64,000 bases of DNA from positions 1,054,001 through 1,118,000 of the forward strand of contig NZ_CP159814.1 in the NCBI RefSeq assembly GCF_047722505.1, given 5' to 3'. The DNA comes from Pelagibacter sp047722505 (GTDB lineage: Bacteria > Pseudomonadota > Alphaproteobacteria > Pelagibacterales > Pelagibacteraceae). Shown one piece after another: positions 43,187 through 50,902 of the stretch (position 1 is the stretch's first letter; the number at the start of each line of letters is the position of its first letter). The notes under the pieces are model-generated. The model was not told the DNA's origin, ran no database searches, and saw nothing but the letters and a program-made list of their open reading frames with translations. The translations under genes were made by a program, and so were the position numbers.

Positions 43187-44013
43187 TGGATAAAGAAATT
43201 AAAAAAAAACTTTCTTCTAATTGGTTTAAATTGCTGCAGAACACAATTTGTAACGATATTGAAAAACTAGAAGGTAAGAAACTAAAATTTAAATCTAAAA
43301 CTTGGAATAGGAGTGAAATTAAAGATGAAGGTGGCGGAGAGTTTAGAATTTTAAAAAATGGTAAAATTTTTGAAAAAGTTGGTGTAAATTTTTCAGAAGT
43401 GCATGGAACGTTTTCAAAAGAAATGAGTAAAAAAATCCCAGGTGCTTCTAAAGATCGAAATTTTTGGGCGTCAGGAATTTCTGTTGTAATGCATATGAAA
43501 AACCCTCATGTTCCAGCAATTCACTTTAACACAAGGTTTATCTATACAACGTATGGATGGTTTGGTGGTGGTATGGATGTAACGCCTTGCATTCAAGATC
43601 TTAAGGAAAAAAGATTCCTTTATAGTGAATTAAAAAAAATGTGTGATCGACATGATAAAAAATTCTATAAAAAATACAAAAAGTGGTGTGATGAATATTT
43701 TTATTTACCACATAGAAAAGAAACAAGAGGAATTGGTGGTATTTTTTTTGATTACAAGAAAAATGATTGGGAAAAAGATTTTAAATTTGTAGCAGATCTT
43801 GGAGTTACCTTTCAAATGTTATTTAACTCTTTAATACAATTGAAATACAAAAAGAAATGGACTGCAAAACAAAAGGAGATACAGTATATTAAAAGAGGTA
43901 GATATGCTGAGTTTAACTTACTATACGATAGAGGAACAAAATTTGGTTTACAAACAGGCGGTAATGTTGAAGGAATATTAATGTCCTTACCTCCAATAGC
44001 AAAATGGAATTAA
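43186..44013 (+). CDS. hemF: Oxygen-dependent coproporphyrinogen III oxidase
   Basis: Converts coproporphyrinogen III to protoporphyrinogen IX with O2 in heme synthesis. Family blocks are visible: GGGEFRIL near residue 46, GVNFSEVHGTF, AIHFNTRFI around 107, WFGGGMDVTP at about 125-134, LPHRKETRGIGGIFFDY near 178 and RGRYAEFNLLYDRGTKFGL toward the end. It has 275 residues. Having the aerobic enzyme fits a surface-ocean aerobe. trmL and greA flank it within 2 bp on either side. Confidence 0.95.
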   Translation: MDKEIKKKLSSNWFKLLQNTICNDIEKLEGKKLKFKSKTWNRSEIKDEGGGEFRILKNGKIFEKVGVNFSEVHGTFSKEMSKKIPGASKDRNFWASGISVVMHMKNPHVPAIHFNTRFIYTTYGWFGGGMDVTPCIQDLKEKRFLYSELKKMCDRHDKKFYKKYKKWCDEYFYLPHRKETRGIGGIFFDYKKNDWEKDFKFVADLGVTFQMLFNSLIQLKYKKKWTAKQKEIQYIKRGRYAEFNLLYDRGTKFGLQTGGNVEGILMSLPPIAKWN

Positions 44014-44014
44014 A

Positions 44015-44491
44015 ATGGAAAAAGAACCAATAACAACTGCCGGACTTGAAGTTTTAAAAGAAGAGCTAATTTTTTTAAAAGAGAAAAAACGTCCACAGAT
44101 AGTAGCTGCAATATCTGAAGCAAGATCACATGGAGATTTGAAAGAGAATGCTGAATACCATGCTGCAAAAGAAGAGCAATCACATAATGAAGGAAGAATA
44201 GTTCAGATCAATGATAATATCGCAAGAGCAAATGTAATTGACGTTACAAAAATGAGTAATAATGGAAAAGTCATCTTTGGCTCAACTGTAGATTTAGAAA
44301 ATTTAGATACTGAAGAAAAAATTACCTATAAAATAGTTGGAAGAGATGAGGCTGACCTTCAAAAAAAACTAATATTTTTTCAATCACCAATAGGTAGAGG
44401 TTTAATTGGAAAAAACAAAAATGATTTAGTTGAAATTAAAACTCCTGCAGGTGTAAAAAACTTTGAAATTAAAGACGTAAAGTACGTTTAA
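44015..44491 (+). CDS. greA: Transcript cleavage factor GreA
   Basis: Rescues backtracked RNA polymerase by stimulating transcript cleavage. It is 158 residues: an N-terminal coiled-coil finger (about 1-75) with the acidic tip in DLKENAEYHAAKEEQ, and a C-terminal globular domain with IGRGLIGKNKNDLVEIKTP. It is last in trmL-hemF-greA. Its stop shares TTAA with the convergent cca gene. Confidence 0.95.
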   Translation: MEKEPITTAGLEVLKEELIFLKEKKRPQIVAAISEARSHGDLKENAEYHAAKEEQSHNEGRIVQINDNIARANVIDVTKMSNNGKVIFGSTVDLENLDTEEKITYKIVGRDEADLQKKLIFFQSPIGRGLIGKNKNDLVEIKTPAGVKNFEIKDVKYV

Positions 44492-45762
44492 TTACTTACT
44501 ATTTTTTGAACTTCTTTATCTGAAATTTTGAAATCATTACTAGTCCAGACAGCTTCTATTGCTTTTAACTTCTTTCCCAGCTCTCTTCCTTCAGGAACTT
44601 GATATTTATCCATCAAGGTACTAGCTTTAAATGGCATGACAGGCATTTCTTTTTTCTTAAAAATCTCAATTAATCTAATTAACTTATTGTCTACTTTTTT
44701 GGATTTAAAAATCTTAAAATAAAGAACATCTAATAATGCCTCTCTACCATTAAAATAAAAAACCTTATTCAAATTTTTTTCTGAAAAAGTTTGGCTAGTA
44801 TTTTTTTCTAAATTAAACTTATTCAAAAAAATAAGTCTTTTTTGATCTTTTTTAGATAAATTGAATTTATAAATAAAGTAATCTACATTATCAGTTCCAT
44901 CAATAATCATTAAAGATAACAAAAAAATAAAATCTACTTCAAGGAAGTTTTTTTTTGCAAAGCCATTCATTTTATTAAATAGAGAAATGTTTTTTATTTG
45001 TGGAAAAATAAGATTTATAATCTCTAAACAATCCTTATCCTTAGTGAGCTTTAGAAAACCATCTGATTTTAATAGTTTTTGAAATTCATCTATTAATCTT
45101 TCTGAGGAAATACTTGAAACACCACTTAGGTTTTTTTTAATTGCTTTAATGACTTTTGGGTCATGACTATGTTTAGAATAACTAAGAAAGAATCTAACAT
45201 ATCTTAACACTCTTAAATAATCTTCTTTAATTCTTGTTTCTACATTTCCAATGAAATTAATTTTTCCATTTTCTAAATCTTTCTTTCCATCAAATGGGTC
45301 AAATAAACTTCCTTCAATATCAGCATAAATAGAATTGATAGTAAAATCTCTTCTAGAAGCATCATCTTTCCAACTATCAGAAAACTCTACTTTTGCGTGT
45401 CGTCCATCTGTATCAACGTCTTTTCTTAATGATGTAATTTCAAACTTTATGTCATTAATTAACGCTGTAATTGTTCCATGTTCTATTCCACTCTCGTAAT
45501 ATTTTATGCCTTTTATAGTAAGAGCCTCACATACCTCTTTTGGATTTAAATTTACTGCTAAATCTATATCGTCATATCTTTCTTTGTTGATAATCTTTCT
45601 TACACATCCACCAACATAACGGATTTCACTATTGCTAGAGTATGAATGAATTGCTTCAAATATTTTTGAAACCTCTGTTTCTTTTTTAATATTTTTGAAG
45701 CCTAAATTTATGTGATTAAGGTTTTGAGATCTAAAAAAAATTTTATCTAATAAGTTATTCAT
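44488..45762 (-). CDS. cca: CCA-adding tRNA nucleotidyltransferase / poly(A) polymerase family
   Basis: Class II nucleotidyltransferase. VGGCVRKIINKERYDDIDLA holds the GG and DxD catalytic pieces, followed by RRDFTINSIYAD and a basic RVLRYVRF segment. It adds or repairs 3' CCA ends. I start it at ATG 45762 (MNNLLDKIF): the frame stays open upstream for another 26 codons, but that stretch is exactly the tRNA-Gln gene, so a longer protein is an artefact. Only 3 nt separate the tRNA 3' CCA from this ATG, and no Shine-Dalgarno sequence other than tRNA bases precedes it. The protein is about 424 residues, typical of the alphaproteobacterial form. Confidence 0.93.
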   Translation of the reverse strand: MNNLLDKIFFRSQNLNHINLGFKNIKKETEVSKIFEAIHSYSSNSEIRYVGGCVRKIINKERYDDIDLAVNLNPKEVCEALTIKGIKYYESGIEHGTITALINDIKFEITSLRKDVDTDGRHAKVEFSDSWKDDASRRDFTINSIYADIEGSLFDPFDGKKDLENGKINFIGNVETRIKEDYLRVLRYVRFFLSYSKHSHDPKVIKAIKKNLSGVSSISSERLIDEFQKLLKSDGFLKLTKDKDCLEIINLIFPQIKNISLFNKMNGFAKKNFLEVDFIFLLSLMIIDGTDNVDYFIYKFNLSKKDQKRLIFLNKFNLEKNTSQTFSEKNLNKVFYFNGREALLDVLYFKIFKSKKVDNKLIRLIEIFKKKEMPVMPFKASTLMDKYQVPEGRELGKKLKAIEAVWTSNDFKISDKEVQKIVSN

Positions 45763-45765
45763 ATA

Positions 45766-45839
45766 TGGCTGGCCCACAAGGATTCGAACCTCGGATCTCT
45801 GTACCAAAAACAGATGTGATACCACTTCACCATGGGCCA
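45766..45839 (-). tRNA. tRNA-Gln (anticodon TTG)
   Basis: A 74-nt cloverleaf with encoded CCA. The acceptor TGGCCCA/TGGGCCA has the U1-A72 pair typical of glutamine tRNA. The anticodon stem TCTGT/ACAGA encloses loop TTTTGGT with anticodon TTG, and the T-loop is the normal TTCGAAT. It lies between ispE and cca on the same strand, 3 nt upstream of the cca ATG. The 34-bp gap to ispE holds a run of twelve T on the minus strand and no GC hairpin. Confidence 0.95.
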
Positions 45840-45872
45840 ATATTAGTTGCGTATATCACAAAAAAAAAAAAA

Positions 45873-46718
45873 TTATATAGTTTTTGATTCAATACACCAG
45901 TGGCTATTAAATTTTCGTTTATATTGACTGCAGGCTTTTTTGCAGGCCTTTTTGGAATGAAAATAAGCCACTATTGAGGATCCTGATCCAGACATTCTAG
46001 CAAATAGAGCATTGGGTAAACCGCTGAGGTAGGATTTAATTATTTTAAGTTCTGGATATTTATTTAAGGCAACCTTTTCAAGATCATTGTCTAAATTTTT
46101 TAAATATTTTGCTTCAAATAGTTTCTGTTTAGGAGGGTTAAATTGTGGTTTGGAGAATGAATTAACTTTAGAATAAATATATTTTGTAGAACATCCAAAG
46201 TTAGGTTTCGCAACCAATATATGAAATTTAATTTTATTTTTATATTTTTTAATATCTCCATTAGATAAAAGAATAGCAAATGATGGCTTTATACCTAAGA
46301 TAACATCTGATCCTATTTCATTACTTATTTTTCTTATCTCACTTTTTTTTAATTTAATTATTTTTTTTTCAATAAAAAAATTTAATAGACTGGCAGCATT
46401 CATGGACCCACCTCCCATTCCTGCTTTTTGGGGTATATTTTTTTTAACTTTAATTTCAAATTTTTTATTATTTAAAAGTTTTTTATTATCTAAAATTTTT
46501 AACAATTTTGAAATGGTATTAATTTTACTAATATTTTTAGAAAACTTTCCAAAAAAATTTATTTTATGCTGTTTTATTTTGCTTTCTCTTAGTGTGATTG
46601 AATCATGTAAATCAATAAAAGAAATTAAACTTTCAATATTATGAAGCTTTGATTTTTTTCCAGTAACGTTTAGAGCTAAATTTATCTTTGCATAAGACTT
46701 TATCTTAAAACTATTCAT
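45873..46718 (-). CDS. ispE: 4-diphosphocytidyl-2-C-methyl-D-erythritol kinase
   Basis: GHMP kinase of the non-mevalonate isoprenoid pathway. The family start SYAKINLALNV is at residues 8-18, the ATP loop AGMGGGSMNAAS near 94-105 and the C-terminal RMSGSGSSIVAYF near 241. It has 281 residues, normal for IspE. It follows the TPR gene by 3 bp and leads into tRNA-Gln and cca. It belongs to the same pathway as ispH at the right edge of the window, which feeds the carotenoid genes. Confidence 0.92.
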   Translation of the reverse strand: MNSFKIKSYAKINLALNVTGKKSKLHNIESLISFIDLHDSITLRESKIKQHKINFFGKFSKNISKINTISKLLKILDNKKLLNNKKFEIKVKKNIPQKAGMGGGSMNAASLLNFFIEKKIIKLKKSEIRKISNEIGSDVILGIKPSFAILLSNGDIKKYKNKIKFHILVAKPNFGCSTKYIYSKVNSFSKPQFNPPKQKLFEAKYLKNLDNDLEKVALNKYPELKIIKSYLSGLPNALFARMSGSGSSIVAYFHSKKACKKACSQYKRKFNSHWCIESKTI

Positions 46719-46721
46719 AAT

Positions 46722-48407
46722 TTAGGAATTTTTTAATCCCTCTATTAATTTATTTTTAATAGTTTCTTTCATGGTATCTTCTGTTTCATCTAAATTTAAA
46801 ACAGCTTGCCAAAAATATCTTGCTTGAATTTTTCTATCTAGCTGCCATAGAATATCACCGTAATGATCGTTAACTATTGGATCCTGAGGCATTAATTCAA
46901 CCGCTCTTTTAAGAAAATTTTCTGCCTTCTCATATTCTTCAACCAAATAATAAGCCCAACCGATTGAGTCAATAATATATGGATCGTTGCTTCTGGCTGC
47001 ATAAGCTTTTTCAAGCATCTTAAGAGCTGTTTCAATTTTATGTTCTCTTTCCAGCCATGAATAAGCCAAATAATTTAAAACATAAGCATCATCTGGGTTG
47101 GCTTCTAGAGATTTTAACAAATCTTTATCTGCTTTTATATAATCTCCAGATCTTTCATAACTTCCTCCACGTCTATATAATATTTCAGCGTATAAGTCGG
47201 AATTAACGTCCATTTTTAAAAGTATTTGATCATAAAAACTTATTGCTTCAATATATCTTTTTGCATTTTTATGCATATTTGCAATATCAAATAAAAACTT
47301 TTTATTTGGGTTTTTAATTTCTTTAAATTTTTCATTGATAAAATTTAGAGATGTTTCTTGATTAGACTTTTTTAAAATAATTTGAGACTCTTTTTTTAAC
47401 TTAAACCAATAATAAAATTCATGCTTTTTATCAAATACTTTGAGAGTTTTTAATGTATTGGAATAATCATCATTCAAATAATAATTTTCAGCTAATAGAG
47501 ACAAATTGAAAATAAATTTAGGATTTAAATAGTTTGCTATGTTTAAATAAAAATTTGATTTCTCATAATCATTCTGAGATGAATAGAGATTTGCTATTAA
47601 AAAAAATAGCTCACTAATGATGTCATTCGAATTAGTGCATGAAAAAATTTCTTGGAAATTATCTAAGTTTTTATCTTCTATCCATTTTTTACCTTGAGAA
47701 ATTAATACTGATGAATTTAAATAATCAAAATTATTAGTAACTTTTTTTGCCTTATCATAATTATCACTCTCGATTAAATAACTGATCAAAAAAAAAGTAT
47801 ACCTTGAATAATCAGCATCGTTTTGTGAATTAATTAATGTATTAAAATATCTCTCTGTATCTTTATCATTTAAATAACATCTTTGAAAAACTTCGTTAAT
47901 AAATGAAAAATTTCCAAACGTATTTGTTTGTTTCACTAATTTTTTTTCTTCAAAAACTGATAAATATTGCTTGAAGGTTTCTGCTATGATTAATGAAAGT
48001 CTATCATTGTTAATAAATTCATATGATCTATCGATATAAACTTTACTTTTTTTAAAGTTTTTTTTCTTTAAACTATCAACTGCCAGTAACAGATTAGCCT
48101 GAAAAAAGTCAGAGTTGTTTTTTGTTGAGCTCTGTTTAACTTGATTAATTGCTTTCTTAACTTTGCCATCAAGCACTAAAGAAAATACATACCTCTCAAG
48201 ATAGGCGTCATGCTGTTTTATTAATATTTTTGATGAATTAAAAAATTTTAAAGCTTCCGTATTATCTAGATTTTCATAAGCTACAATTCCTGAAAAATAA
48301 TTAGACAAATACCTCGCATTAAAATCATTTAAACTGGTATTTTTTGAGTATAATGGACTTTGATAAAGTAATAATATTAAAAATAATTTAAAAAACTTTA
48401 CCAACAT
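46722..48407 (-). CDS. Tetratricopeptide-repeat protein, exported
   Basis: A 561-residue protein with a signal peptide (MLVKFFKLFLILLLYQSPLYS) and no lipobox cysteine, so it is likely periplasmic. The C-terminal third has clear TPR units: DLYAEILYRRGGSYERSGDY, AYVLNYLAYSWLERE, PYIIDSIGWAYYLVEEYEKA and PIVNDHYGDILWQLDR, each with the A/G/Y spacing of the repeat. The middle is helical and divergent. This resembles TPR proteins found beside ispE in many Alphaproteobacteria, but their function is unknown to me. It is divergent from the uracil-DNA glycosylase, 11 bp apart. Confidence 0.82.
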   Translation of the reverse strand: MLVKFFKLFLILLLYQSPLYSKNTSLNDFNARYLSNYFSGIVAYENLDNTEALKFFNSSKILIKQHDAYLERYVFSLVLDGKVKKAINQVKQSSTKNNSDFFQANLLLAVDSLKKKNFKKSKVYIDRSYEFINNDRLSLIIAETFKQYLSVFEEKKLVKQTNTFGNFSFINEVFQRCYLNDKDTERYFNTLINSQNDADYSRYTFFLISYLIESDNYDKAKKVTNNFDYLNSSVLISQGKKWIEDKNLDNFQEIFSCTNSNDIISELFFLIANLYSSQNDYEKSNFYLNIANYLNPKFIFNLSLLAENYYLNDDYSNTLKTLKVFDKKHEFYYWFKLKKESQIILKKSNQETSLNFINEKFKEIKNPNKKFLFDIANMHKNAKRYIEAISFYDQILLKMDVNSDLYAEILYRRGGSYERSGDYIKADKDLLKSLEANPDDAYVLNYLAYSWLEREHKIETALKMLEKAYAARSNDPYIIDSIGWAYYLVEEYEKAENFLKRAVELMPQDPIVNDHYGDILWQLDRKIQARYFWQAVLNLDETEDTMKETIKNKLIEGLKNS

Positions 48408-48418
48408 TTGACCATTCT

Positions 48419-49150
48419 ATGTCTAAAAAAGTAATAAATCAAAAAACGAATTTTGACTCTGAGTTTTTAAACTCTACTGGATCTGACTTTATTTTTGATG
48501 AAAACCCAATCAATAGACTAAAAAATACTAGTAATGATTTAAAAAAAGATCTGAATATTCAAAAAATAGATAAAGTTAAAGAGCTTGAGTATCTTAAAGA
48601 ACAAATAAACTCAATTAGCGATTGTAACTTAAAGAATAATTCAAAAAAGATGGTTTTAGGAGATGGAAATATTAATAGCCCAATAATGATAATTGGTGAA
48701 GCCCCAGGTATTGAAGAAGATAACTCCGGATTAACTTTTATGGGTGAGGTAGGAGATCTTTTAAAAAAAATGCTAATTGCAATAAATATTGAAAAACAAA
48801 ATATTTATACAACATATGCTGTAAACTTTAGGCCCCCTGAAGATCGAAAGCCAAACTCTACAGAAATTAAAAGATATTCTCAATTTTTACAAAAACATAT
48901 TTCAATAATAAATCCTAAAATAATAATTCTTATGGGTAGTACTGCTATGGAATCTTTAACAGGTTTAAATAGTAAAATTTCTATTGAGAGAGGAAAATGG
49001 AAGGAAGTAATTGTCAAGAATACAAGTTACAACGTTATCATAACTTTTAACCCCTCTTATCTTTTAAGAGCTCCTGAAAATAAAAAACATTCATGGGATG
49101 ACTTAAAAAAGATTAAAAAAAAAATCTTAGAACTAAAACTATCCATTTAA
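48419..49150 (+). CDS. Uracil-DNA glycosylase, family 4-like, lacking the Fe-S cluster ligands
   Basis: Resembles family 4 uracil-DNA glycosylases: the motif GEAPGIEED is at 93-101, FRPPEDRKP near 137, and the last motif reads FNPSYLLRAP (210-219). Family 4 enzymes normally have four cysteines for a 4Fe-4S cluster and a His in HPSYLLR. This protein has one cysteine in total (Cys69), with Phe137 in the place of the third ligand, and Asn211 instead of His. It has a 60-residue N-terminal extension with many charged residues. The downstream rnhB starts one base later. It is likely a repair enzyme, but changed chemistry or substrate is possible. Confidence 0.8.
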   Translation: MSKKVINQKTNFDSEFLNSTGSDFIFDENPINRLKNTSNDLKKDLNIQKIDKVKELEYLKEQINSISDCNLKNNSKKMVLGDGNINSPIMIIGEAPGIEEDNSGLTFMGEVGDLLKKMLIAINIEKQNIYTTYAVNFRPPEDRKPNSTEIKRYSQFLQKHISIINPKIIILMGSTAMESLTGLNSKISIERGKWKEVIVKNTSYNVIITFNPSYLLRAPENKKHSWDDLKKIKKKILELKLSI

Positions 49151-49710
49151 TGAAAATCTTAGCAGGTGTTGATGAGGTTGGTAGAGGAAGCTTAATTGGA
49201 CCCGTTTATGCTGCAGCTGTCATATTAAATAACTCTATTGATAAAAGATTATTAAAAGATTCAAAAACTCTAACAAAAGACAAGAGAGAGGAACTTGAAA
49301 AATATATTAAAAAAAATTCTATATGGGCTATAGGCCAGGCATCGACTAAAGAAATTGAAAAAATTAATATATTGCATGCAAGTTTACTTGCAATGAAAAG
49401 AGCTATTCTTAAATTAAAAACAAAACCTTCACTTGTTTTAATTGATGGCAACAAACTGCCTGACCTAAAAAACTATAAATTAGAATATATAATTAAAGGA
49501 GATCAAAAAATTCCAAGCATTTCTGCTGCATCAATTATTGCAAAAGTCAGTAGAGATAAATTTATTACAAAACTTTCAAAAGAATTTAATAATTATGGAT
49601 GGGATACAAACTCTGGTTATGGAACCAAAGAACATTTAAAAGCTATTAAGAAATTTGGTATTACCAAATATCACCGTAAAACATTTTCACCTATTAGTGA
49701 TCTTCTATAA
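49150..49710 (+). CDS. rnhB: Ribonuclease HII
   Basis: Nicks RNA in RNA/DNA hybrids and removes single misinserted ribonucleotides. The catalytic Asp8 and Glu9 are in GVDEVGRGSLIGP; the third acidic residue is in LIDGNKLP near 96, and the SAASIIAKVSRD segment carries the fourth. It has 186 residues. Its ATG uses the last base of the glycosylase stop region. A C-terminal FSPI tail is typical of the family. Confidence 0.95.
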   Translation: MKILAGVDEVGRGSLIGPVYAAAVILNNSIDKRLLKDSKTLTKDKREELEKYIKKNSIWAIGQASTKEIEKINILHASLLAMKRAILKLKTKPSLVLIDGNKLPDLKNYKLEYIIKGDQKIPSISAASIIAKVSRDKFITKLSKEFNNYGWDTNSGYGTKEHLKAIKKFGITKYHRKTFSPISDLL

Positions 49711-49765
49711 ATCCTAATAATAACAACACAAGATCTGGTTGTTTAAGAAATAATAAACACAAATT

Positions 49766-49818
49766 GAATCCATTTAATTCAATCACAGGTTGACCGTGGA
49801 ATCCGTTTGGAGTCTAAT
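49766..49818 (+). promoter_or_regulatory. ccrM promoter carrying three GANTC methylation sites
   Basis: GANTC sites at 49766-49770 (GAATC), 49799-49803 (GAATC) and 49810-49814 (GAGTC). A sigma-70-like promoter fits exactly: TTGACC (49790-49795), 17-bp spacer, TCTAAT (49813-49818). The second GANTC lies in the spacer and the third overlaps the first two bases of the -10. The start would be near 49825, only about 7 nt before the ATG, so the transcript is nearly leaderless. GANTC is the recognition site of the enzyme encoded here, which implies autoregulation by methylation. Confidence 0.65.
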
Positions 49819-49831
49819 TGTTTTATAGAAA

Positions 49832-50902
49832 ATGGAAAACAATTTTAAAAATAAGATTATTAATGGTGACAGTCTCGAGGAATTAAAAAAAATTCCAAGC
49901 GAAACCTTTGATCTTATTTTCGCTGATCCACCATACAATTTACAATTAAAAAATTCCCTTACAAGACCAGACAGAAGCAAAGTCAGTGCTGTTAATGATA
50001 AATGGGATCAGTTTGAAAGCTTTAAAAAATATGATGACTTTACAGTTGCTTGGCTTTCTGAATGTAGAAGAATATTAAAAAAGGATGGAGCCATCTGGGT
50101 CATAGGAAGCTATCATAATATTTTTAGAGTAGGAACTGCAATACAGAACTTGGGTTTTTGGATTTTAAATGATGTTATCTGGAATAAGAATAACCCAATG
50201 CCTAATTTCAGAGGAACAAGATTTACGAACGCTCATGAAACTTTAATTTGGGCTTCCAAAAGTGAGAAGTCAAAATATACTTTTAACTATCAATCTTTGA
50301 AATGTTTAAATGACGACCTTCAAATGAGATCTGATTGGAATTTACCTATTTGTAATGGAGCGGAGCGACTTAAGAAAAATGGTAAAAAAGTTCACTCTAC
50401 TCAAAAACCAGAATCTTTATTACATAGAGTTTTATTGGCATCATCAAATAAGGACGATTTAATTCTAGATCCATTCTTAGGATCTGGAACAACCGCAACA
50501 GTTGCAAAAAAATTAGGTAGAAAATATTATGGTATAGAAAAAGAGAAGATCTACTTTAAGGCAGCTGAAGAAAGGTTAAAAAATACAAAACCTTTGGAAG
50601 ATAATTTTTTAGACACTCTAAAAAATAATAGATCTAAGCCTAGAATACCTTTTGGATCTTTAGTGGAGCTTGGAATAATAAAACCTGGAACAAGTATCTT
50701 TGATCAAAAGAAAAAAATAGTTGCTAAGATTATGGCAGATGGAAGTATCAAACATAATCAAGCTGAAGGATCGATTCATAAAGTTGCAGCAACAATACTT
50801 GGATCTGAAAGCTGTAATGGATGGACTTATTGGCATTGCACAGTGAATGGTGTTTCTGTGCCAATTGATAATTTGAGACAAAGATTAATTTCTAAAAATT
50901 AG
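49832..50902 (+). CDS. ccrM: CcrM-type adenine DNA methyltransferase (GANTC)
   Basis: Beta-class N6-adenine methyltransferase of the Alphaproteobacteria that methylates the A of GANTC after replication and so marks replication state in the cell cycle. Catalytic motif IV ADPPYNLQL is at residues 31-39, and the SAM-binding FLGSGTTATVAKKLGRKYYG lies in the second part, in beta-class order (DPPY before FxGxG). The C-terminal domain (about 270-356), with GSLVELGIIKPG and GSIHKVAATILG, is specific to CcrM and essential in the family. It has 356 residues, as in Caulobacter. No restriction partner is nearby. Convergent with the next gene, sharing TTAG. Confidence 0.95.
   Translation: MENNFKNKIINGDSLEELKKIPSETFDLIFADPPYNLQLKNSLTRPDRSKVSAVNDKWDQFESFKKYDDFTVAWLSECRRILKKDGAIWVIGSYHNIFRVGTAIQNLGFWILNDVIWNKNNPMPNFRGTRFTNAHETLIWASKSEKSKYTFNYQSLKCLNDDLQMRSDWNLPICNGAERLKKNGKKVHSTQKPESLLHRVLLASSNKDDLILDPFLGSGTTATVAKKLGRKYYGIEKEKIYFKAAEERLKNTKPLEDNFLDTLKNNRSKPRIPFGSLVELGIIKPGTSIFDQKKKIVAKIMADGSIKHNQAEGSIHKVAATILGSESCNGWTYWHCTVNGVSVPIDNLRQRLISKN

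Noticed and set aside
45763..45840. Longer cca protein starting at TTG 45840
   Set aside because: The extra 26 codons coincide exactly with the tRNA-Gln gene, which has a complete cloverleaf.
45847..45872. Run of twelve T (minus strand) after ispE as an intrinsic terminator
   Set aside because: No GC-rich hairpin precedes it and long A/T runs are common in this DNA.
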